Shown here: one piece after another, positions 44,418 through 54,371 of the stretch
Numbering within the stretch: the first letter of the stretch is position 1
How the letters are laid out: every line of letters begins with the position of its first letter
NCBI GenBank assembly: GCA_037178625.1
Contig: CM074132.1
Span: 124,001 to 188,000 of the forward strand
Origin: Skeletonema tropicum
Taxonomy: Eukaryota; Bacillariophyta; Thalassiosirophyceae; Thalassiosirales; Thalassiosiraceae
DNA: 64,000 bases
Direction: 5' to 3'
Translations under genes and position numbers: made by a program
The notes under the pieces: generated by a model
What the model saw: the letters and a program-made list of their open reading frames with translations, nothing else
Databases searched by the model: none
Told to the model about the DNA's origin: nothing

Positions 44418-47330
44418 TTACACCCCCAACAGATCATAATTCCAACGTATTAACGCAATCGACGTAGCAACGAGTGCTGCACCAGGAATGATCAACAAAT
44501 TGAGCAGGTTTCTGACAGAAATCAAGCCCATACACGTAATAAATAAATCACCAACAGCACGCCCGCCGGTACCCACGAGGGTCGCAAGCAAACCCGAGTT
44601 GAACGTGCCCTGTGCCAACGCCGACGGGACCACCTTGCTCATTAACGATGCCACGAATGACTCACAGGCCTCAATTCCAGAAAAGGCAATCAAACTTCCT
44701 GTAACGTAACGATGTGGACCGACTGATAACGGTGATTCGTTGTAGGTATAGCTAGTCACGTGATCGAATAGATCGGTTGGGTCAAAGAGGAAGCACATGC
44801 CCAATAGTGTGATGGAGAGGCACCACAATGCCATGTATCGATCTTCATAAGAAGTGGATAGGTAACCAGATAGGATTGAGACTGGAATGACAATGATACC
44901 GTTGGCGAGATGCAAAAATCCGACATTCTTGATAGACCATCCGTATCTGTTCTTTGTAATTATAGATGTCGACCCGACGATGGATTCTAACGAGATGCGT
45001 TTCATGAATATGAGAGACATGCAGATGATGACTGGGCGTGTAATGTTCTTGATGCAGGAGCAATAGACACTACTGCTGCTTTTATCGGATTCATCCATAG
45101 AAACGACGTCAGCATTATTGACTTTGACATCATCACTTCTTGTTTGATCATCGAAGTCTTCTTCCGAGCTACCATGGCCAACTTCTTGATCATCCAACTC
45201 ATCTTCTGTGACTAACCGTACGGATTTAACATCACTAATGCTGGATGACGATTGTTGTCTGCCCAACAGAGAATCTTGCTTGGAACTTCTCTCCGCCGCC
45301 ATCTCCTCACGCTGTTTCAACTCCTCCAATCCAGAACGGACCGGCTCACCAAAAAAGAACAAAATGACAAGGGTGTAAATGAGCCAGATGAGACTCATTA
45401 GATATCCAGGTCCCGTCATTCCATTAAACTGCTGCGTGTTTAGAAAGGGTAAAGAGAACTCAAACTCTTGAACACTGTCCAAATGGATTGCAGTACCCGG
45501 CCCAGCCGCCGCGCCAATCGCAGTTGCCATGGCAAAAGCTGCACTCGCTGCAGTCCTTAAACAGAACGGTGTCGCATCGGCAACATACCTTCGATTAATC
45601 ACACGTGGTGCACCCAATCCAGTAATTGCCCTCCCAAGTAAACACATCCCAACACTCTGATAATTATACGCATTGGCATACAGTAAATTACCAATAAATT
45701 GCAACATCCCCGCAAAGAGAATTGGATGCTTGTAATTGGAATTTGTCCAGAAGGAGTATATGACGCTGGATATCATTGCGAACCAGGGTGCCAATCCAAT
45801 CATGATTCCGGACATTGCATCGGATACACCCAGTGCTTCAGCGTAATATGCCGAGGAAGGTTCTGAAATGTATGTGGCGAAGGAGACCAAATGTATACTT
45901 TGAGGATTGTTGCACAAAATAGAATCAAATCATTCAATTCACACAATAAATAATATATACTGCTACGCACCTATAATGTAATTGTTCATCATGAAAAAGA
46001 AGCACGCCAACAAATTCAGAAATAGCGGAAACACATTCTCGGGACTAATCTCCTTGAGATTTTCCTTAAACGATGATGATGACCCTTTGGTTGTTGTCCC
46101 ACTACTACTACTAAAATGATCAAATTCCTTCGTCTGCTTCCAAATCCCAATAGCATGAATCTCTTGCTTCAAATGCCTCCCTCGCAACATGGAACTGGAT
46201 CGTGGTTCATTCATCATCAGTAAAATTCCCCTCCCCTGAAATCCAAATGCGAGATATTGCCGAATTTTATTCCAAAATGTGGCAATTCGATCACGGAATA
46301 CCAAGTGCCCTGCGACTGCCTTGTGGAGTGACCGGTCTGTCTTTTCGAGGAGGTGTAAAAATCCTTGCATTTGTAGGGCAAAGGTTTGTTCATTGAGTTG
46401 TTGTTGTTGCTTCTCCACATCATCGTCATTGTTAGTAGTATTGTTGTTGGGTCGTTGTTGCTGCTGCTGCTGCTGCTGCTGTAATTTCAATAGAATCTCC
46501 TTCTCCAACTCTTCCACCCCCTCCAACTCGAAAAATTCATGGACTGGATGAGTGGATGCTAGTACACTCCGTTGTAGGTGCCATTCGTTCAATGGCATCC
46601 CGCTGAAACTGCGATAGAACCCCTGTGATGTGTGTATATAATGATGATATATAATGTTTTGGTGTGACATTGTGTTAGCAAATATATAAGTTGGTTGTTC
46701 TACCAAAAGGGTACTAGCAAAAGACTGTACTACAAATAGAGCAGCAAGCAACACAATACATACATACAGTACTCAGTCACTATATATACTCACATCATAT
46801 CGAATCAACAACTGCCGAAACGTAATAATATTCACCGTCACAAACGCCACCACCTCCAACAATAATCTCGCCGCCTCATCCCATTTATTATCACCACCAC
46901 CTGATGATGATGCAGCAATCAACCCCCTTACACGTGGTACCAATGTGTCGGTATAAAAGATGGCCGCGTCGGATAAGTTGTGTTCTAATAAGGAGCTGAA
47001 TTCTTTCCGTTCGGTGATGTAGAGTCGTTGGAGGGCATCTTGGGCGTCGACGTAGTTGCCGTATTGAAAGTATGATGAGGCATCTTCATCATTATTATTA
47101 TTGTTGGTGGCTGATGATATTATTGAGGAAGTGCCGAGTAATTGTTGATAATCTGGAAGAGAAACGTAGCCAGCTAGATCAGACGAGTTGACGAGATGTG
47201 TGAACTGACGACGTCGTGATCGGAAGGAGGTAAGTTTTTGTTTTATGGTGGAGTAGTCGATGTAGTGTGCTGACCAATCTGGTTCGATGCATTTTTGAAA
47301 GTATACTTCGTAGCCGCCGCGCTTCTTCAT
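44418..47330 (-). CDS. SPX-MFS protein, probable vacuolar phosphate transporter
   Basis: Exons (minus) 47330-46794, 46622-45971 and 45862-44418; GTGAGT/CAG and GTGCGT/CAG splice signals with matching phases, giving about 877 aa. Exon 1 is an SPX domain (starts MKKRGGYEVYFQKCIEPDW, with YIDYSTIKQKL), the sensor of inositol pyrophosphates. Exon 2 finishes it (RYD-GFYRSFSGMPL) and has a glutamine run and a linker with the first membrane span. Exon 3 is the major facilitator domain; the junction restores NNYIIEPSSAYYAEALG, and GRAITGLGAPRVINRRYVAD is the conserved loop of plant PHT5/VPT-type SPX-MFS proteins. An acidic/serine-rich cytoplasmic loop separates the two halves. Family knowledge points to phosphate movement across the vacuolar membrane. 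Assignment is strong; direction of transport is inferred. Confidence 0.92.
46461..46481. repeat. (CTG)7 trinucleotide run inside the SPX-MFS gene
   Basis: Encodes most of a polyglutamine tract on the minus strand, in the linker between the SPX and MFS domains. It is likely length-variable between strains. Confidence 0.9.
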
Positions 47331-47439
47331 GATGGTAGCGGTGGTGTATTGTTAGCAAGTTGGTTGATACATTTGCTGTCTGATGTTATCGATCAGAGCG
47401 ACAAATAATAAAAATGCGATGCAGTGCCAATGAAAAAAT

Positions 47440-47700
47440 GAGTTTATGTGAGAGCCCGAGATTGAAGTAAGCGCGGTGAGAGGTGAGAGCGCGGAGCTTT
47501 TTTGAATGAAATGAAAAGAGGAGAAAAGTGGTTATTATTTCTGTCATCGCTAAACTATATACTTTCGTGTCAATGGTAATAAAAGAACCGCGGTGAGAGC
47601 CTTGGGTGAGAGCGGGAGCGGAGGCAGGCGGGAGGCTTTTTTGAATGCAATGAATATCTATATATTGATTTTTTCCTAACATCGCTAAACTACGTATCAC
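47440..47700. repeat. Imperfect direct duplication upstream of the SPX-MFS gene
   Basis: Two blocks (about 47445-47565 and 47585-47700) share GCGGTGAGAG, GGAGG/GGAG-CTTTTTTGAATG-AATGAA and CATCGCTAAACTA in the same order. They lie 0.1-0.4 kb upstream of the transporter start and might be duplicated promoter elements or an old repeat. Confidence 0.6.
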
Positions 47701-48008
47701 TGATTAAAAAAAAAGAAACTCTTGTGAGCAAGATCAGATTGCTTACAATTACATCTCTATCTGATTTACGCGAAGTATAGAACGAAATACCTTATACCTT
47801 TCTTCACTCTGGATGTATTCAATTGGTCATAGTCATTAGACAGTGGTCATTTAGGTCATTTTACTGCACTTCATTCTAATAAATACAACTTCCACCGATC
47901 GTAAGTAATCCACGCCCGACCAAACAAGCTCCTCAATCAGAGCGAGTAGTTTCGATTGGTGCTTGATCTCATAAGCTTGTAAGACGCTACGAATGAATAA
48001 AATCAGCC

Positions 48009-48560
48009 ATGACGGCCTCATCAACATCAACAACAGAACTGCCACTCCACGAAGCAGTACGAAACAACGACATCACCACCATCCAACATCTCCTCTCCAC
48101 CACATCCATCGACCAAAAAAACGCTCAAGACGAACAGGGCATAACACCCCTAATCGAGGCATGCATCTCCGGAAACATCTAAATAGTCCAACTATTACTC
48201 GATGCAGGATGTCCGGCCCAACCAGCACCAGGCTTTCGTCATTCCCCGTTACGAGGTGCCACTGTCTGCGGACATGATCATTTGATCCCACTCTTATTAC
48301 AGGCTGGTGCCGATCCAAATGCAGCGAGTGAGGGGAATCGTACTCCGTTAATGGGAGCGTGTTTTTTACGAGGGGGTGTGGAAGATTCCAAAAGTGTATT
48401 GTGTGTAAAGGCATTGTTGGTCGATGAGAGGGTAGATCCGACAGTGAGGAATAGTTTTGGTGAGAGTGCGTTGGATTTGGAGGTTGGTAGGGGATATAGT
48501 GAGAGTGCTGCCTTGGTGGAGCAGGCGGTGAAAGATTGGAATGAGCGGTTGGTGACTTGA
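48009..48560 (+). pseudogene. Ankyrin-repeat protein with one internal stop codon
   Basis: From ATG 48009 a 184-codon frame runs to TGA 48558-48560, broken only by TAA at 48180-48182. The translation shows ankyrin-type repeats: LPLHEAVRNNDITTIQHLL, then GITPLIEACISGN-stop-IVQLLLDAG, LRGATVCGHDHLIPLLLQAGADPN and RTPLMGACFLRGG. Ankyrin repeats mediate protein-protein contacts; no other domain is present. A substitution such as AAA or CAA to TAA would explain the stop, which falls where such repeats usually have a helix residue. The flanks are undamaged, so it is either a young pseudogene or a base-call error. The 3' portion alone (48282-48560) could still be translated. Confidence 0.72.
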
Positions 48561-49360
48561 TGTATATCCAAGCTTCTTCAGAAGGCTAGAGTTATACCCG
48601 TCCTCGGAGCGGCTCTAGTCCCGTATATTCGTGACTCACAGCGTTAAGAGTAAGAAGCTTGTTCCCGCCGCCGCACGCACAATATATCACTGTTTTTGAC
48701 TCTCTGCGAATATGAATATTTATGGGCATTTCTTGTTTTCAGTTCCACGTGAGTCACGTCGAACTGTAATGTAGGAGATCAGCATGATAATTGATCGATA
48801 GCTCTTACTTTTCTCTCTAGAGAGGATTCTATCCAAACTACATTACATGTGATGTGCTCTATCATTATCTGCGGATCATCATATTGTGCAACTACCCGTA
48901 ACTCCTCGCCTCCCAGTCGATGTCATCTTCTGCAAGTTGCGCCAAGGATTCCAGAACCAGTCAACAACCACGCGAGACAGCTAAGATCAAGATGCTCTCG
49001 TAGACAATCTGAATCACAATCACATACTTACACACACTGAGACCCCAAGAATCTAGCAAAAAGACATTACTTTCCCATACTCCGACCCCCTACTACTTAG
49101 CCCTCTAGCCCCTTTGGAGTGAAAGTATGTACCATCTACCATCCCATTGCTGCTTCGACGATCAAACGTTGAATGACTCATATGAGTGCGGGAAGTCGTG
49201 AAATGAGATTTTGCAAATACGGTTTAACATTCTTCAAAAATACGACTAGCTGAATATCTTCTACTGATTCAGATCAATCAGTGTAGGTACTTCTAAGTAC
49301 ATAATATGTACACACATACTTACTGTGGCAGAAAATTACAAGAGTTTTGCTAAGGTTGCA
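48561..49360. other. Intergenic, nothing recognised
   Basis: Short frames only; no repeats or RNA structure recognised. Confidence 0.4.
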
Positions 49361-49364
49361 TACT

Positions 49365-50360
49365 GTACGGCTGGGTTCAAATAGCACTTTTGAATTGAAA
49401 TCTGGGAATTAGACAACGAATGAGGTATCAATGAGATCCTATGGACCAACAGGATGTGATATCTGTTTCGTCCGGGCCTGTAAGACTAGTAGTTGTGGTG
49501 TTATTGGCGGCCGTAGGAGAGGGTATTTTACCATGGTTTAGCTCATTTTGAGTGATGACTTTCTCGAAGAAAACTACTGTACGTAGGAGTTAATTGGATT
49601 TTGGGCCCGGTACTCGATCTGTCTCATCTAATTCCTAAAACTGGTGATTCCCACAAATGCTTCAATATGATAAAAAAAATCGGGGGACCACTTTTCATAC
49701 TGTACGAATGGGTTCAATGGGCCAGCCGAAATCTTCGAGCTCACATAACTCAGCTTCCAGAAGGAGTTTCGAAAAAATTCTTCCTGCTACGCCACGCGCC
49801 GGAATTAGTAGCGTGGCGTAGCAGAGCCCAAATTTTTATTTTTTTATTTTTTAGTTGACTTCAGTGAGCTCGAATGAATTTCAGGTAAATAGGGTTAAAT
49901 AAGGATAGACAAAATTAGTCTTGAGTAATCGTCAGAGACCGGTACTCAAATATGAATTCCTACGTATTAGGAATATTAATTGACTCGACTCCCAAAAATG
50001 GTCATCTAAAGACACATTCACCATGGTGAAATCAGCTCCCTACGACCTGCCATATCTCGGCAACTACATGGGCGTTGACCCTGATTCAAGGCGTCAATGT
50101 TATTATTTTGGTCCGTAGAAGCTCATTGATACCTTACTTGTCCACCAACTCCCGAGATTGACGGAAAAGTGTCCCATTGAACCCATTCGTACAGTAGTCA
50201 GAAATGCATGAAAAAATTTTTCCTGAGTTACAGTTCCATAGTACTGATTCTGGCCCATGGAACGGTAAAAGAGGCAAGAAAATATTCCTACGAGAACATG
50301 TTGAAAAGTGGTCCCCCAGTTTACATGGTGCTATTTGAACCCAGCCGTACGGTACATAAA
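49365..50360. repeat. Imperfect 1-kb foldback
   Basis: TGTACGGCTGGGTTCAAATAGCA (start near 49372) recurs inverted at about 50331-50354, and TACTGTACGAATGGGTTCAATGGG (about 49697) recurs inverted at about 50163-50186. The order is X-Y...Y'-X', so the block is a decayed palindrome centred near 49.9 kb. The arms differ in length, so indels have accumulated. There is no coding capacity. Confidence 0.65.
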
Positions 50361-51035
50361 AAATACCCACTGAAAGTATCAACGATCTAAGGAGAACCAG
50401 CCCAAGAGATTTTCTTGGCCGTTCCGTTCACGTGGGAATAAATATACTTTGGGAAACGGTGTCGGGAAGTATGGGGTCATCTTCAATTTAGTACCATATG
50501 GTACCGTAAGTCATCCCAAAAAAATCTAAAAGTCCAGCATTTGCAGTTAAAAGTAAATACAATTCGCACTGAGATGCATACTGTTCATTTGAAATGAATT
50601 TGCAAGCGCCTATTTTGTGCGACGCTTAACTTTTTTTCTCGTGGGAGTTTGACCTCCGTTATTTTTTTAAAACGCGCGTCAGTTCTTCCTCTGTGTTTTG
50701 ATCAGACCGCCGTTTGTGTTTATGTGGGTAGCAAAAGTGCTAAGCGTCGCACAATTAAACAACCTCCTCCAATTTGCTCCAACTTGAAGTTGTGTCAATT
50801 GAGTGTGGCTTCCGATAAAAACCAGTACCGTTTCCATATGTACTAGTTCCTATGTACATGCGGTACTCACTTGCCATCAACCATCAAAAATGGACCCAGA
50901 CCATGGTGAAAAATGGCTTCCTACGGCCCTCAATAACGCAGTAACTAGACGGGTTTTGACCTTACTTGCAGTGGTAATCTTCATTCCTTGGCCATTAGGG
51001 TCTTATCGATACCTTACTTTCCACCATTAGCTCGA
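49940..51035. repeat. Diverged direct repeats, 49940-50160 and 50835-51035
   Basis: Both copies contain ACCATGGTGAAA followed by CTCCCTACG/TTCCTACGG, then GGGTTTTGACC/GGGCGTTGACC, then ATTGATACCTTACTT/TCGATACCTTACTT and CCACCA. Similarity is roughly 60% by eye. A third, inverted trace occurs near 49.5 kb. This is an old dispersed repeat family. Confidence 0.5.
50385..50610 (-). repeat. Dispersed repeat B, copy 2 (uninterrupted)
   Basis: Reverse-complement counterpart of repeat B at 41.84-42.49 kb. Here TATGCATCTCAGTGCGAATTG is continuous, whereas at 41.8-42.0 kb the equivalent string is split by two MITEs. AAGTATATTTATTCCC is also continuous here, whereas at 42.3 kb a LINE fragment interrupts it. 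Confidence 0.68.
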
Positions 51036-51874
51036 TATTAAAATTCGACTTGCAAACTGAACTCAAATGAACAGTACACATTATTGTACCTAATCGAGGA
51101 GGAGTACTATGCGCAGAGGGAATGTACTTATTGTTTTGTGATGTCCCGATCCGATGTCTAATGAAAGTAATACAAAGGGAAGTTCTTTTGACCTGAGCAT
51201 ACCACTCTCAGAGTGGATTTCCTTCAAGACGAAAATATTCGGTACACAGCAGCCTTCAGGTGGGGAAAATCCCGATGATTACATACTTCCAGCTCTGCAA
51301 ATTGCCGCCTCATTTGCGGATCAGATTTGCAAAGCCGAAGAAGATAGTGGCCAATCGCTCATACCTACGCCGGGCACGCAAGATTGGATAGATAGAATTG
51401 AAGTCAGGGCAAATGGTGACGCCAGCGATAACATTCGAGCAGAAATATTGCCTTCTTTCTTGTCCAATACGACGGTTAATAATGATTCGAAACAAGCAAG
51501 GGATAATGGAATAATATATTCACTCGGGCTTGTCTTTTATGAACTATTCTCAAGGGGGGAACGGCCTGACGGGTCTCAAATTCAAACTGAGGCGGCGACG
51601 AATGAATTGAAATCGTTGGAAGACTTGGATCCACTCCCTTTTGATCAAGGTGACGGAATTATTGATCTAGAAGCCTTCAGCGGAGTTGATATCAGCGTCA
51701 GTGATCTTCTCGGAAGTGCTGATCTTAATAACAGTGATCTTCTCGCAATGGACGATCTTCAAGATGAGTACAATGATATTTGGGGAAATAATGACATTGA
51801 GGCTTGAGGGGTCCCTGCACGGTCAAAATCCAAGGAAGAAAGAATCGGCAAGTAATAAGAACATTATGTATGCG

Positions 51875-52213
51875 TAACAAGATACAGTGTGCGGCTCCTA
51901 ATGGTGCCACTGCACTACCTGTGTAGCGGAACTCATGGTAAGGGTGATAATTACTAGGTAATTATGGTAGGTGATGATTCCAAGGATCGTGGCTCCGATG
52001 GAGGTCGGAGTTGGCGGTTGGCGGCTGACTGGACGTCTGTCCACCCCACACGGTATCGAAACACTCCCCTCAAGCTGTAGTTACTCTCGAAGGAGTGTCA
52101 CAACAGATTGCATTGCGTAAGCTCCCCTCAAACAGATACCCGTTCTCAGAGATAAATAAAAATTGCTGTGGTCCTCGACGCATCCACAGTAGTAAAAATC
52201 AAAATTGTAGTGG
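51875..52213 (+). repeat. Left inverted terminal repeat
   Basis: Pairs with 63434-63765. Contains an ATAAATAAAA box, then a frame starting MVLDASTVVKIKIVV that reads inward. The inner limit is TTGTAGTGG, after which the two ends differ. Confidence 0.9.
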
Positions 52214-52468
52214 TTTCTCTGCAATCCACTAGAGTCTCCGTGGTTCCAGTAACTTCGACTGTACTCCACGTAATCAAATCCAAAAAATCAAAAATCCAAA
52301 AAGAAAGCGATGTGGTTCGCCTCGCTCTCGCAAGGGTAATCCACACCCTCAAGAATGATCAGCTCAAATGTGTGTAGGAGTATCTTCCTCGCGAAGTAGG
52401 TAGTGTCTCCCCTGAGAATCAAGTCATTGCTTGGGAATGGGAAGTAGATCTGCGATGTCGTCTGAGAC

Positions 52469-52738
52469 TGTCACAGGAAATGACTCTCTTCGGTCATATC
52501 AGTACCACTGATATGCCGTTGCGACAGTCATTCCCTTCGACAGTGTTCTTTGGCGCCATCTGTCATCTTCTGCCAGATGGGTTCGCACACGAGTGATGAC
52601 GCGCATGCTTTTGTTTTGTTCTGTTCTGAGCCATCGCGTTGATCAACACAACCATAATAATGAGTATTTAATGCTTGTATTGTCATCGGATTGCATAGCC
52701 GTAGTAGTCTGAATGACCCAAGAGAATTGCTTGTGACA
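52469..52738 (+). repeat. Gypsy 5' LTR
   Basis: 270 bp, TGTCACA ... TGTGACA termini. It contains internal symmetric sequence (GGTCATATCAGTACCACTGATATG) that may be regulatory. Confidence 0.95.
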
Positions 52739-52805
52739 TTATTTATAAATATTTCCTAGCGTCTCACGTTAGCAGAGCGCAAAAAGTAGCAAAAACGGCA
52801 TCAGG

Positions 52806-54371
52806 ATGGCGGGTGGATTGACATATCTGCAGCAGTTTTACGGACCGCTTCTTCAGTATGATGGTCTTAAGTTGAATAAGAAAAATACTGAGCATGGTAT
52901 GATTAGAGACAAGGAGCTCGTTCTCATTCCTATCGCGCCACCTGAAGGGAAAAAGGAGCCTAAGGATTCCACATTTGAGGTGGAGGTTGGTCCCAATTAT
53001 AAATGTGAATTTCGGAAGTTAGCTAGTCGGCTTGACGGTGCGTTTGTCTTGGCGCAATATCACTTTGATCAGATGATGAAGTCATCGAGGCTGGATGAGA
53101 CGATCGAAGCTGACATGAGAGTCCTCTACGATGCAGAAACGGAAGAGGCAGACTTGCATGTGAAGGAGTTGAATGATGGGTCCTTATCTGCCGACGATGA
53201 GGCTGCGCAGAAAAGGGTACGTAAGAAGATAGCTGAGGCAAAGAACGATATCGAGGAGAACGTTGAGAATCTTTTTCGTTACTATACCTCATTCATTCAA
53301 GTCCGTGAGACCAAGTTTCAAATTGTGGTGTCTACTCATTGTCACGGAGTTGTGGATCATGATCGTGAGATCGTGCAAGTCTACAAGGAAGCGTTCAGAA
53401 GGAATGCGGATGGCACCAAGGGTAGGAGGTACCCCGAGAAAGACGCCGAGAGACACGAAGATGCCACCAACGGGACGGGGTGGAGCTTCGAGCACAAATG
53501 GAAAAGGGCGACTGTTACAGTCACTCAGCCTCGAGGGAAGTCACTTGAGCGCTTTCGGCACTGTAGGAGGGAGCACATTCACATGGAGTTTCCTGAATAC
53601 GGATACGCTGAAGCCCAGTGGAGGTACATGTGGGAGAACATTACTATTCCTCAAGGGGTTGAGGTCAAGTCCATGAACGAGCAAATTGAGCAGGTGAGCC
53701 GTCTCATGTATTTGCTTCCCAGCATTTATGATGATCCGGATCCCAGCCTTGCAGGAGCACTTACGCATATTGCCCGCCGTGATAAATCTTTCGGCGAGGT
53801 GGAGATGTGTCAGATGTTGTTGTATGCCATGCCTCTTGCTGTCCAGGATAAGTGGAGGGAGGAGAATCCTAGGAAGCGTATCCCTACGGATCGACCTGCA
53901 CTTGTGAAGGAACTGCACACACTTCTTACTCAGTTCTGCAAGAACTTCAAGAAGACCCAGGAAGAGAAGCAGCAGGGGAAGGGTGGTGATAACACGCAGC
54001 GTCAGAATGGGGGAGGGTCCAATGGCAACTCCAATGGTGGAGGTGGATCGGCTCGCTCCGGGCGTAAGATGTGTAAGAGGTGCGATAAGAAGGGTGAGAA
54101 AGACTCCGTCAAGTATTCTCATCATTCCAATGATTGTGAAAAGTACCATCCAGACCTAACCGCAAAGGTCCCAAGCCGTGAAATGCAAGTGCATGCGATG
54201 GAACAAGAGCGTCAAACTCCTTCATCCGATCGTAAGCGCAAGAAGAGTAAGAAATCTCGTAAGGCCAAGAAGTCGAGGAAGAAGAGGAAGAAGAAGAAGA
54301 GCCGTAGGGATTCCTCATCCTCCGATGATAGCTCTCAATCTTCGTCCTCGTCCGACTCTGATAGTTCCTGA
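52806..54371 (+). CDS. Gypsy gag
   Basis: 521 codons starting MAGGLTYLQQF, 68 bp inside the 5' LTR. The middle part is helical and charged, as in capsid proteins. Near residue 420 the pattern CKRC ... HHSNDC resembles a degenerate zinc knuckle. The C-terminus is an extremely basic K/R/S block followed by an SSSSDS tail, consistent with nucleic-acid binding. Gag would form the particle that packages the element RNA. It ends at TGA (54369-54371), but the protease frame continues in the same frame directly after it, so gag-pol may depend on readthrough of this stop. Confidence 0.85.
   Translation: MAGGLTYLQQFYGPLLQYDGLKLNKKNTEHGMIRDKELVLIPIAPPEGKKEPKDSTFEVEVGPNYKCEFRKLASRLDGAFVLAQYHFDQMMKSSRLDETIEADMRVLYDAETEEADLHVKELNDGSLSADDEAAQKRVRKKIAEAKNDIEENVENLFRYYTSFIQVRETKFQIVVSTHCHGVVDHDREIVQVYKEAFRRNADGTKGRRYPEKDAERHEDATNGTGWSFEHKWKRATVTVTQPRGKSLERFRHCRREHIHMEFPEYGYAEAQWRYMWENITIPQGVEVKSMNEQIEQVSRLMYLLPSIYDDPDPSLAGALTHIARRDKSFGEVEMCQMLLYAMPLAVQDKWREENPRKRIPTDRPALVKELHTLLTQFCKNFKKTQEEKQQGKGGDNTQRQNGGGSNGNSNGGGGSARSGRKMCKRCDKKGEKDSVKYSHHSNDCEKYHPDLTAKVPSREMQVHAMEQERQTPSSDRKRKKSKKSRKAKKSRKKRKKKKSRRDSSSSDDSSQSSSSSDSDSS

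Noticed and set aside
48073..48571. Minus-strand frames opposite the ankyrin ORF
   Set aside because: The plus strand shows clear ankyrin repeats; the antisense frames show nothing.
53541..54149. 202-codon minus-strand frame opposite gypsy gag
   Set aside because: Antisense shadow of gag with no domain; gag is supported by position and composition.
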